A DNA stretch of 28,370 nt from assembly GCF_003243465.1 (NCBI RefSeq), contig NZ_QFQZ01000064.1, positions 1 through 28,370 of the forward strand, in the 5' to 3' direction. This DNA comes from Caulobacter segnis (GTDB taxonomy: Bacteria; Pseudomonadota; Alphaproteobacteria; Caulobacterales; Caulobacteraceae). The notes under the pieces were generated by a model, which did no database searches, was not told where the DNA came from, and saw nothing but the letters and a program-made list of their open reading frames with translations. The first letter of the stretch is position 1, and each line of letters opens with the position of its first letter. Below are positions 1 through 5,988 of the stretch, in pieces. A program made the position numbers and the translations under genes.

Positions 1-485
1 GCGAGCTGGAGAACCTGGTCGCCCACTTCCGCGCCCAGGGCTTCGTGCCCAAGGCGATCGCCGGCGGCCGCCAGCAATCCGCGGTTCAACGCGGCCCGCG
101 CCGCGCCGACCATCCGGTGGCCAAGAAGGCCCGCGCCATGTGGATCTCGCTCCACCAGCTCGGCGTCGTCGAGAACGCCTCGGAGAAGGCCCTGGAAACC
201 TTCGCGAAGCGCCAGCTTGGCGTGGAGCGGATGCAATGGATGGACCAGGGGCTGGGCTTCAAGCTGGTCGAGGCCCTTAAGGCTATGGCCGAGCGCGAGG
301 GCTGGAGCCAGGATCTCGCGGGCATCGAGAAGAAGCAGCACGTTAGGATCCTGAAGGTCCGCCTGGCCTGGGCGCAGGCCAAGCGCCTGGGCGAGCGCTT
401 CAGCGCCGCCGCGCTGTCCGACCGCGACCTGGACATGGCGATCGCCGTCTACGCCGCCCGCCTGAATGAGGCGCGCCATGGCTGA
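1..485 (+). CDS. gemA: GemA-like regulatory protein (DUF1018, Mu gp16 family), 5' end cut by window
   Basis: The frame is open from base 3, with no stop before it, so the gene begins outside the window. The first visible residues, ELENLVAHFRAQGFVPK, match the middle of GemA/DUF1018 proteins, so the GTG at 45 is unlikely to be the real start. The family signature follows: a MWISLHQLGVV helix, then an EKALETFAKRQ segment with a GVERMQWM stretch, and a helical C-terminus. In Mu, GemA is an early/middle gene that changes host gene expression and DNA supercoiling; its exact mechanism here cannot be read from sequence. It overlaps the next gene by 8 bases, and a Mor/C-type activator follows, which is the Mu gene order. 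Family assignment is confident; the function is by analogy. Confidence 0.85.
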   Translation, partial: ELENLVAHFRAQGFVPKAIAGGRQQSAVQRGPRRADHPVAKKARAMWISLHQLGVVENASEKALETFAKRQLGVERMQWMDQGLGFKLVEALKAMAEREGWSQDLAGIEKKQHVRILKVRLAWAQAKRLGERFSAAALSDRDLDMAIAVYAARLNEARHG

Positions 486-687
486 CGACCTCTTCGCCCA
501 TGCTGACCTGGTCGAGGCCCAGAAGGCCATCGACGCGGCCCAGCGTGCGCGCGAGGAGGCCGTCCAGGCCGTGATCAAACGCCGACGCGCCAAGACGCTG
601 GCGCTGGAAACGGCGCTGGTCCGCGCCACCCACGCCGAGCTGGCGGCCTATGTCGCCGCCCGCAAGCGCCTGGGGGTCGAGCATTGA
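478..687 (+). CDS. Small charged helical protein of unknown function
   Basis: This 69-residue protein starts at ATG 478, which has GAGG about six bases upstream. An in-frame ATG at 466 lacks any such site. It is rich in Ala, Arg and Glu and looks like one long helix or helical hairpin (DLVEAQKAIDAAQRAREEA, then a basic KRRRAK stretch). It overlaps gemA at its start and the activator gene at its end, so it is translationally coupled to both. Small genes of unknown role occupy this interval in Mu-like phages. I recognise no domain and assign no function; only the coding status is supported, by codon use and coupling. Confidence 0.6.
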   Translation: MADDLFAHADLVEAQKAIDAAQRAREEAVQAVIKRRRAKTLALETALVRATHAELAAYVAARKRLGVEH

Positions 688-1070
688 GCCGGCTACCTGG
701 CATCCTGGGCGAGATCGCCGACGTCGCTGGTCTGGACGCGGCGCTGAAGCTCGCCCGCGCCCGTGGCGGCACGGCCATGAAGATTTCGGGCAAGCCGGGC
801 GGCGCCCTGGCCCAGATCGTCGGAGACGAAGCCGCCCGGAACATCGCCGATCTGCTGGGCTCGATCGAGTACACGATCCCGATGGCGAACCTTCGCGGTC
901 AGAAGGCTCGCCGGGCCAAGGCCCGGCTGCTGCTGCAGCAGGGTGTTCCGTCGTCCAAGGTCGCCCTGGCGGTTGACGTTCATCTTCGGACGATCGAGCG
1001 GCTTCGGCAGCGTGAGCGCGAGGATCCAGAGCCGCAGCTTCCGCTCTTCGACACCCCTGAAACGCAATAG
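684..1070 (+). CDS. Mor/C-family transcription activator
   Basis: A 128-residue protein starting at TTG 684, overlapping the previous stop. Residues 10-75 resemble the Mor dimerisation domain: a helix with GLDAALKLARARGGT, then a GKPGGALAQIVG segment and an IEYTIPM strand. Residues 78-110 form a helix-turn-helix (QQGVPSSKVALAVDVHLRTI). Mu Mor and C bind DNA as dimers and activate the middle and late promoters with host sigma-70 polymerase. Only one such protein is visible here, directly before the endolysin, where Mu places C; I cannot tell which role it plays, and it may do both. The short Pro/Glu-rich tail (EDPEPQLPLFDTPETQ) looks disordered. The gene ends inside the left arm of a terminator. 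Confidence 0.82.
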   Translation: MSRLPGILGEIADVAGLDAALKLARARGGTAMKISGKPGGALAQIVGDEAARNIADLLGSIEYTIPMANLRGQKARRAKARLLLQQGVPSSKVALAVDVHLRTIERLRQREREDPEPQLPLFDTPETQ

Positions 1071-1096
1071 CCCCCGACATCTGTCGGGGGCTATTT
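1066..1096 (+). terminator. Intrinsic terminator after the activator gene
   Basis: AATAGCCCCCGACA (1066-1079) pairs with the complementary arm ending GGGGGCTATT (1082-1095). This gives a long GC-rich stem with a very small loop, followed by TTTG. It closes the early/middle operon. The stem core is also a symmetric dyad that recurs upstream of the protease gene (see 9042-9094), so the element may have a second role as a protein-binding site. Confidence 0.85.
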
Positions 1097-1119
1097 GCTG
1101 TCACGCTCCAGCGACATTG
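1073..1119 (+). promoter_or_regulatory. Candidate activator dyad plus -10-like element before the lysis operon
   Basis: The dyad CCCGACA-TC-TGTCGGG lies at 1073-1088 (centre 1080.5), and CGACATTG follows at 1112-1119. At 9048-9094 the same dyad is followed by CGATATTG at exactly the same spacing, before the protease gene. In Mu, the lys and I genes are each preceded by a C-dependent late promoter (Plys and PI), so the two locations match. Neither site has an evident -35 box, as expected for activator-dependent promoters. Against this reading, the dyad here is also the core of a terminator, and the second element is only an 8-base near match. Promoter function is inference. Confidence 0.4.
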
Positions 1120-1131
1120 GCCCGAACACAC

Positions 1132-1150
1132 GCCGGTCCGCAAGACCGGC
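1132..1150 (+). other. Inverted repeat in the endolysin leader
   Basis: GCCGGTC (1132-1138) and GACCGGC (1144-1150) form a perfect 7-bp stem with a five-base loop, followed by ATTTTC. It lies 16 bases before the endolysin ATG and downstream of the proposed promoter. It could be an attenuator, an mRNA hairpin limiting early endolysin synthesis, or an operator. The sequence alone does not choose between them. Confidence 0.4.
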
Positions 1151-1166
1151 ATTTTCGGGGCCATCC

Positions 1167-1817
1167 ATGAACGCCAACACGCCGGTTTCGGTTCTGCTGC
1201 CGACGTCTGTCGCGCTGCCGGACGGCTGGACGCCTGCCCACAGTGAGCGCTGGAAGCGGATCTTCGCCAAGCTGCTGAAGAGCGAGGGCGGCTACGTCAA
1301 CAATCGCAAGGACCCCGGCGGCGCGACCAAGTACGGCATCTCGCTGCGCTTCCTGGTCATCGAGGGGCGTATCGACGCCAACCGCGACGGGTTCGCCGAC
1401 TTTGACCTGAACCGCGACGGCAAGATCGACGCCCTGGACATCCAGCTGCTGCGGCCGGAACACGCCGAGGCGCTCTATCTGCGCCTCTTCTTCATCGAGA
1501 CGGGCTTCTGGCGCCTCCCGGAAGCCATGGACGCGGCGCTCTTCGACCTGGGCGTCAACGTCGGCACGAAGACGGCCGTCATCATCCTTCAGCGCTCGCT
1601 CAATCGGCTCGGTCCGCCGCCCCTCGCCACCGATGGCGTCCTGGGCGGCAAGACCCTGCGACGCGTGTTCGAAGGCCTCGCCAGCGCGCCGCTGCTGCGT
1701 TCGTTCCGCGACGAGGCCGCCGCGCACTACCGCTTCCTTGTCGGCCGCAACGGAGAGCTGAAGGGCTTCTTGGACGGCTGGCTCAACCGCGCTCGGGAGC
1801 TTGGCCGTGTCGGATAA
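1167..1817 (+). CDS. Endolysin, GH108 N-acetylmuramidase with PG-binding C-terminus
   Basis: A 216-residue protein. The frame is open back to 1095, but that region is the terminator and leader, so ATG 1167 is chosen. Residues 40-58 carry the GH108 signature EGGYVNNRKDPGGATKYGI, with Glu40 the expected catalytic acid. GH108 enzymes cleave the MurNAc-GlcNAc bond of peptidoglycan. Residues 70-91 hold two adjacent loops, DANRDGFAD and DLNRDGKID, with the spacing of calcium-binding EF-hand or dockerin loops, inserted within the lysozyme domain. The region from about 125 (LFDLGVNVG, then LQRSLNRLG and DGVLGGKTL) matches the PG_binding_3 domain usually joined to GH108. No signal peptide or anchor is seen, so release should need the holin encoded next. 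It heads the lysis cassette. Confidence 0.9.
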   Translation: MNANTPVSVLLPTSVALPDGWTPAHSERWKRIFAKLLKSEGGYVNNRKDPGGATKYGISLRFLVIEGRIDANRDGFADFDLNRDGKIDALDIQLLRPEHAEALYLRLFFIETGFWRLPEAMDAALFDLGVNVGTKTAVIILQRSLNRLGPPPLATDGVLGGKTLRRVFEGLASAPLLRSFRDEAAAHYRFLVGRNGELKGFLDGWLNRARELGRVG

Positions 1818-2073
1818 GTCTGTCGTCGTCCCGGAGGTCAGCTGGAAGTTCCGGCGGATCTACACCTATGCCGTCCTGCTCATTTCGCATGGGCTTCTGT
1901 TCTTCCTGGTCCATCGCCTGATCGAGGCGCGCCCGCTGCTGATCATCGCGATCCTGTTGATCGCCGAGAACGTAGCCATGGGCCTGGTCTACCTGGCCGG
2001 AGCGACGGTCACCGACCTGCGCAAGCTGACCGTTGCCGTGCGCGGCGACCAGCCGAAGGGGACGATGTCGTGA
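1807..2073 (+). CDS. Small two-helix membrane protein, holin candidate
   Basis: An 88-residue protein starting at GTG 1807, which has GGGAG at 1795-1799 at a good distance; the TTG at 1801 is too close to that site. It overlaps the endolysin stop. Two hydrophobic segments are visible, about residues 18-38 (YTYAVLLISHGLLFFLVH) and 44-66 (LLIIAILLIAENVAMGLVY), with a charged C-terminal tail. Its size, topology and position between endolysin and spanins fit a class II-type holin that would form inner-membrane lesions to release the muramidase. I recognise no named holin family, so the function rests on context. Confidence 0.65.
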   Translation: MSDKSVVVPEVSWKFRRIYTYAVLLISHGLLFFLVHRLIEARPLLIIAILLIAENVAMGLVYLAGATVTDLRKLTVAVRGDQPKGTMS

Positions 2074-2600
2074 GGATCTCCTGGAAGCTCGCCGGCGTCT
2101 TAGGCGCGTGCCTCTTGGGCGCGCTCCTGGCGGTCGTCGTCGGCGGCTGGCGAAAGGACGCCGCCGTCCTGAAGGCGTGCGTAGCCGCCGTGTCCGGCAA
2201 GGGCCGCGCCGACTTGGACCCCGCCACCGTTTGCCCCCGGCCGATCGCGGCAGACCGCCTGGCCGCCGTTCGCTCGCGCGCCTGCGACGCCGCCTTGTCG
2301 GCCAGCCCGGAGAACCTCTACGGCGCGGCGACCAGCTGCTCGGGGCCGGTCAAGCGCGTCCAGGCCGAGCGTGACGTGGCGCGCGGCGAGGCCGCCCGCC
2401 TGACCAACGACCTGAACAACGAACGCCTGGGGCAGGACGCGGCGATCGCCCGCGCCGCGGCCTCGGCGGCAACCCAAGCCGAAAGGAAAGCCCGTGCGGC
2501 CGCTGCTCTCCAAGCCGCGCCTCGCGATGCTGGCGGCCTTGTCGTGTGCGATGCTGACTGCATGCGCGCACGCTGGGCCACCGGCGGCGAGCGCCCCTGA
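2070..2600 (+). CDS. Rz-like inner-membrane spanin (i-spanin) candidate
   Basis: A 176-residue protein starting at GTG 2070, which overlaps the holin stop. One N-terminal membrane helix (about residues 6-27, LAGVLGACLLGALLAVVVGG) is followed by a periplasmic region. Residues 95-150 are strongly helical and rich in Ala, Arg and Glu, as in the coiled-coil arm of Rz proteins. Several Cys residues are present, including VCDADC near the end. The 3' part contains the start of the lipoprotein gene in another frame, the classic Rz/Rz1 arrangement. Spanins fuse inner and outer membranes at the last step of lysis in Gram-negative hosts. Sequence similarity between spanin families is low, so the call rests on topology and gene arrangement. 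Confidence 0.7.
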   Translation: MRISWKLAGVLGACLLGALLAVVVGGWRKDAAVLKACVAAVSGKGRADLDPATVCPRPIAADRLAAVRSRACDAALSASPENLYGAATSCSGPVKRVQAERDVARGEAARLTNDLNNERLGQDAAIARAAASAATQAERKARAAAALQAAPRDAGGLVVCDADCMRARWATGGERP

Positions 2601-2814
2601 TCCGATCATCGAGCGTCACGAGGCCACGCGCCTGGTCTGTCCGCCTGATCTGCGCCGCCCGCTGCCAGCCGCGCCGCCGCCGGCGGCCGGGGCGGTGATC
2701 CGTCACAACGACGCGGGCGCGGCGTATCTGGACGCCAAGATCGCGCGCGGCGAGGCCGCCGAGGCGATCGTCCAGGACGCCCGCGCGGTGTGCGACAGGG
2801 CGGGGGCGCAGTGA
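2494..2814 (+). CDS. Rz1-like outer-membrane lipoprotein spanin (o-spanin)
   Basis: A 106-residue protein starting inside the i-spanin gene in the +1 frame, with 107 bases of overlap. GTG 2494 is supported by AAAGGAAA at 2482-2489; the ATG at 2527 is an alternative. The N-terminus is a lipoprotein signal ending in the lipobox LTAC, so Cys24 should be acylated. A Pro/Ala-rich stretch follows (PPAASAPDP, later PLPAAPPPAAG), typical of Rz1. The C-terminal 40 residues are predicted helical and make it longer than the shortest Rz1 proteins. It would pair with the i-spanin across the periplasm. Overlap plus lipobox makes this a strong spanin call. Confidence 0.8.
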   Translation: MRPLLSKPRLAMLAALSCAMLTACAHAGPPAASAPDPIIERHEATRLVCPPDLRRPLPAAPPPAAGAVIRHNDAGAAYLDAKIARGEAAEAIVQDARAVCDRAGAQ

Positions 2815-3038
2815 CCGACTTCGCCGACGAGGCCCAGGAGATCGAGATCGCCGAGCGCGAAAGCGCCGTGGCCGAGATCCGCCGCCGGGCCGCGCCGCCG
2901 GTGCAGGTGTTCTTCGAATGCCTGGCCTGCGGCGACCCGATCGAGACCGCCCGCCTATCCGTCAACCCAGCGGCCCGCCGCTGTCTCATGTGTCAGGAGG
3001 CTTACGAGCGCCTCCAGCTACTCCGTTCGAAAGGCTGA
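2811..3038 (+). CDS. TraR/DksA-family zinc finger protein
   Basis: A 75-residue protein starting at GTG 2811, overlapping the previous stop; an in-frame ATG at 2790 would add seven residues but has no better support. The C4 zinc finger is complete: Cys37-x2-Cys40 and Cys58-x2-Cys61. The N-terminus reads TDFADEAQ, so the DxxDxA tip motif that DksA and TraR insert into the RNA polymerase secondary channel is present (Asp3, Asp6, Ala8). Short TraR-type proteins act on RNA polymerase without ppGpp, repressing rRNA promoters and activating others. Such genes are common after the lysis cassette in Mu-like phages. It probably helps redirect host transcription during late infection; the target promoters are unknown. 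Confidence 0.85.
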   Translation: MTDFADEAQEIEIAERESAVAEIRRRAAPPVQVFFECLACGDPIETARLSVNPAARRCLMCQEAYERLQLLRSKG

Positions 3039-3042
3039 CCGC

Positions 3043-3468
3043 GTGTCGTTCAACCTCTACCAGATCATCGTCTCCGCCTTCGTTGGCGGCGTGGCGGTGT
3101 TCCTCTTCAATCGCTGGGCGCGGCTGCTTGATCGCGGTTCGGAGAAGGAAGAGCGCACCGAAGGCAAGATCGAGAAGGTCGATGGCCAGGCGCGTGCGTC
3201 GATCGCCCGGGTGGAAACGGAGTTCCGCAAAGCCCTGGATGACCTCAAGGCCGGGATGGCTGGCTCAATCATGGACCTGGCCGTGCGTCTGACGAGGGTC
3301 GAGGAGACGGTCCGTCACCTGCCCAGCGGCGAGCAGATCGACAAGCTTATCGACCGCCTCAGCCTCGTTGAGCGCGAGGTCGGCGTCATCGGCACCAAGA
3401 TCGACGGGTGGGCAGAGACCGTCCGAATGGTCCGCGATCACATCATGCAGAACGAACGCCCCCGATGA
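3043..3468 (+). CDS. Mu gp25-like protein (DUF2730)
   Basis: A 141-residue protein starting at GTG 3043. It has an N-terminal membrane helix (about residues 6-23, YQIIVSAFVGGVAVFLF), then a long charged coiled-coil region in which heptads can be followed through DLAVRLTRVEETVRHL and DKLIDRLSLVEREVGVI. This is the DUF2730 pattern of Mu gp25, found just before the terminase genes in Mu-like phages. The family's function is unknown. Its 3' end overlaps the next start by four bases. It is sometimes annotated as a holin-like or membrane-anchored coiled coil; the coiled coil argues against a simple holin. Confidence 0.75.
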   Translation: MSFNLYQIIVSAFVGGVAVFLFNRWARLLDRGSEKEERTEGKIEKVDGQARASIARVETEFRKALDDLKAGMAGSIMDLAVRLTRVEETVRHLPSGEQIDKLIDRLSLVEREVGVIGTKIDGWAETVRMVRDHIMQNERPR

Positions 3469-3767
3469 ACAAGACCCTTGCCGAACGTCAGCGCGAGAGC
3501 CGCCGCCTGCTGATCCTGGAGCTGCTGCTGCAGCTAGAAAACCGCCATATCGACGAGCGCACCCTGGCGGCCGCGCTGCGCGACATGGACTGGGAAACCG
3601 CCCGAGACGTCCTGCGTAGTGAGCTGCAGTGGATGGAGCGCCAGGGTCTTGTCACCCTGAAGAACACCGAGGCTTCGACTTGGTCGATCTGGCTGACCGA
3701 GCGCGGCGACCTGTGTGCGCGCGGCGAAACCACCGAGCCGGGCGTGGCTCGGCCGGCGCTGGCGTAG
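3465..3767 (+). CDS. Mu gp26-like protein, small winged-helix-type
   Basis: A 100-residue protein. The frame is open further upstream, but ATG 3465 overlaps the previous stop in ATGA style, which decides the start. The sequence reads as a compact winged helix: helices around RRLLILELLLQL, DERTLAAALRDM and WETARDVLRSELQWME, then a two-strand wing (GLVTLKNTEASTWSIWLTE). It matches by size, fold and position the gp26 family of Mu-like phages (the family I know as VpaChn25_0724). Its role is unknown; with gp27 and gp28 it may belong to the DNA packaging set. No catalytic residues are evident. Confidence 0.75.
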   Translation: MNKTLAERQRESRRLLILELLLQLENRHIDERTLAAALRDMDWETARDVLRSELQWMERQGLVTLKNTEASTWSIWLTERGDLCARGETTEPGVARPALA

Positions 3768-3771
3768 TCTC

Positions 3772-4359
3772 ATGGGACGTTCGTCCGTCGATCGGCTTCC
3801 AGAGGGCGCCCGCAAGTCTCTTCACGAGTGGCTGGGCGGCTTCCAGAAAGGGGAGCTGTCGCTCGATCAGGTCATGGAGCGCCTTGGCGCGCTCCTGGAG
3901 TTCAATGGCCTCAGCGAGCAGAAGCCGAGCCGTTCGGCTGTGCATCGCTATGCCCAGAACTTCGCCCAGGTCGCCGAGCGCGTAAAGCGCTCCCAGCAGT
4001 TCGCCGAGATGCTGGCTAGCGAAGTTGGTCCACAGATCTCGGACGGCAAGGGCGTCCAGGTTCTGGTGCAGGCCTACACTTCATTGGCCTACGACATGAT
4101 CGGCAACATGGCCGACGAGGAGCGCATGGCTCCGGACGCGCTTCTCGACTTCGCCCGGTCGATCCAGGCCGCCGCCTCCGCTCAGAAGATCGACGCCGAT
4201 CGCGCGCTGAAGATCGAGGAAGTGGCTCTGCGCAAGGCAGCCACTCGCGTCGACAAGACCGCCAAGGCGCTGGGCTGGTCCGCCGAGACCGCAGCAAGGG
4301 TGCGCGCCGACATCCTTGGCGTCGACCCAGAGAAGATGAAGAAGCCGGTAGCCACATGA
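3772..4359 (+). CDS. Small terminase-like protein (DUF3486, Mu gp27)
   Basis: A 195-residue protein starting at ATG 3772 (MGRSSVDRLPEGARKSLHEW). The N-terminal 50 residues are the DUF3486 DNA-binding region, with two helices around LPEGARKSLHEWL and LSLDQVMERLGALLEF. SRSAVHRYAQNFAQVAERVK then leads into a long helical core that probably oligomerises. In Mu-like phages this protein is the small terminase counterpart that recognises phage DNA and loads the large terminase. The next gene overlaps its stop by four bases (ATGA) and encodes that ATPase, which fits a packaging pair. The assignment rests on clear family resemblance and gene order. Confidence 0.83.
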   Translation: MGRSSVDRLPEGARKSLHEWLGGFQKGELSLDQVMERLGALLEFNGLSEQKPSRSAVHRYAQNFAQVAERVKRSQQFAEMLASEVGPQISDGKGVQVLVQAYTSLAYDMIGNMADEERMAPDALLDFARSIQAAASAQKIDADRALKIEEVALRKAATRVDKTAKALGWSAETAARVRADILGVDPEKMKKPVAT

Positions 4360-5987
4360 CCGTGATCACGGCCGACCCGGCGATGGAGATCGCCGATCGC
4401 GTCGGCATCGAGGGGAAGGTTCTGCAGGCTGTCGACGTCTTGGGCGCCGACGGCATTTTTCGTCCTTACCAGCGTCGCGCGGTCGAGTTGTCGCACGTGC
4501 ACGAGCTGCTGGTCGTACCGAAAGGGCGACGGACTGGCCTGACCTGGGCGTTCGCCGGTGACGACGCCATCACGGCCGCGACCCGCGCCGGCCAGGGCGG
4601 TGACGATGTGCTCTATATCGGCCCCAGCTTCGACATGGCGCGGGAGTACATTGAGGCCTGCGCGGGGTTTGCCAAGGCGTTCATGGGGATCGACGCCCTG
4701 GTCGGCGAGACGATCTTTAACGACGAGGATGTCACTCGCCCTGGCGAGACGCGCCAGATCAAGGCGTTCCGGATCGACTTCGCCTCTGGCCACAAGATCC
4801 TGGCCCTGACCAGCGCGCCGCGATCCCTCCGTGGCCGCCAGGGGCGCGTGCGGATCGACGAGGCGGCATTTGTCGACAACCTCGCCGAACTGCTCAAGGC
4901 GGCTCTGGCTCTGACCATGCTTGGTTCGCACGTCGTGGTGATCTCAACCCACAACGGCGTCGACAACGAGTTCAACAAGTTGATCCAGGAGATCCAGAAG
5001 GGTGACCGCGAGGGACACGTCTTCGAGGTTCCCTTCAAGCTCGCTGTCGAACAGGGCATGTATGAGAGCACCGCCACCGTGCGTGGTTGGGAGCTGACGC
5101 AGCAGGCCAAGGACACCTGGGTCCGCAAGATCTACAAGCGTTACTCCTCCGCCGCCGCAGAGGAGCTGGACGCCATTCCGTCCAGGTCGAGCGGTTCGTG
5201 GCTGTCTTACGACCTAATCGAACGCGCTGAAGATCCGACCATCCCCGTGCTGCGCCTGGCGTGCGAACCCTCGTTTACGCTGCTCCCCGATCACAAGCGC
5301 GAGGTCTTCATCGCCAAATGGTGCGAGGAGCACCTGGCCCCGCTGCTGGCCGACCTAGGGCAGCTCCAGATCGGCGTCGGCGGCGACTTCGCGCGCTTTG
5401 CCGACGTATCGGCCATGTGGCTGCTCCAGGAACTGATGAACCGAGCTTGGCGCACGCCCTTTGTCCTGGAAATGCGCCGCGTCCCGTACCGCGAGCAAGA
5501 GTTCGTCTGGGAATTTGTACTCAGCCGCCTGCGGGTCTGGCGCGCCAAGATCGACGCCAACGGGAACGGCGGCTATCTGGCCGAACGGATGGTGCAGATC
5601 TTCGGCGCGGCGCGGGTTGAGGGCGTGCTGGCCAAGGCCGAGTGGTGGAAGCTGCAGGGCACGCCGCTGCTGGGCCGGTTCGAGAGCGAAGGACGCATCA
5701 CGATCCCGCAGGACGCCGGCGTCGCGTCCGACCTTCGCATGGTCAAGGTCGTCGATGGCGCGCCAAAGATCGCCGAGGAGCGGGTCACGGCGGGCGACGG
5801 CGAGGTCGATGAGGGCAAGCGCCACGGCGACGACGCGGTCGCGCTCTTTCATGCCTCGGCGGCTTTGCGGGAGGGCGGTGTAGCCGCGCCTGTCGCGGCC
5901 ACGACGGGCCCAACCGGCGCGCCGCCCGGGTTCCTCGGCGAAGACTTCCTAGACCCCTACGCCACCCTGAATTTCGCGGGCTACTGA
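4356..5987 (+). CDS. Large terminase subunit (Mu gp28-like packaging ATPase and nuclease)
   Basis: A 543-residue protein. The ATPase region shows a deviant Walker A at about residues 55-64 (PKGRRTGLTW), a Walker B at 164-170 (RVRIDEA, Asp168 and Glu169) and a coupling motif STHNG at 197-201. The C-terminal part begins an RNase H-like nuclease fold with IGVGGDFARFADVSA (Asp344); a late acidic motif, KRHGDDAVALFHA, supplies the third metal ligand candidate. The protein drives headful packaging and cuts DNA on both sides of the integrated phage genome. The length is normal for gp28. A short Ala/Pro/Gly-rich linker precedes the last 25 residues. It sits between the small terminase and the portal, as expected. 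Confidence 0.92.
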   Translation: MTVITADPAMEIADRVGIEGKVLQAVDVLGADGIFRPYQRRAVELSHVHELLVVPKGRRTGLTWAFAGDDAITAATRAGQGGDDVLYIGPSFDMAREYIEACAGFAKAFMGIDALVGETIFNDEDVTRPGETRQIKAFRIDFASGHKILALTSAPRSLRGRQGRVRIDEAAFVDNLAELLKAALALTMLGSHVVVISTHNGVDNEFNKLIQEIQKGDREGHVFEVPFKLAVEQGMYESTATVRGWELTQQAKDTWVRKIYKRYSSAAAEELDAIPSRSSGSWLSYDLIERAEDPTIPVLRLACEPSFTLLPDHKREVFIAKWCEEHLAPLLADLGQLQIGVGGDFARFADVSAMWLLQELMNRAWRTPFVLEMRRVPYREQEFVWEFVLSRLRVWRAKIDANGNGGYLAERMVQIFGAARVEGVLAKAEWWKLQGTPLLGRFESEGRITIPQDAGVASDLRMVKVVDGAPKIAEERVTAGDGEVDEGKRHGDDAVALFHASAALREGGVAAPVAATTGPTGAPPGFLGEDFLDPYATLNFAGY

Positions 5988-5988
5988 C

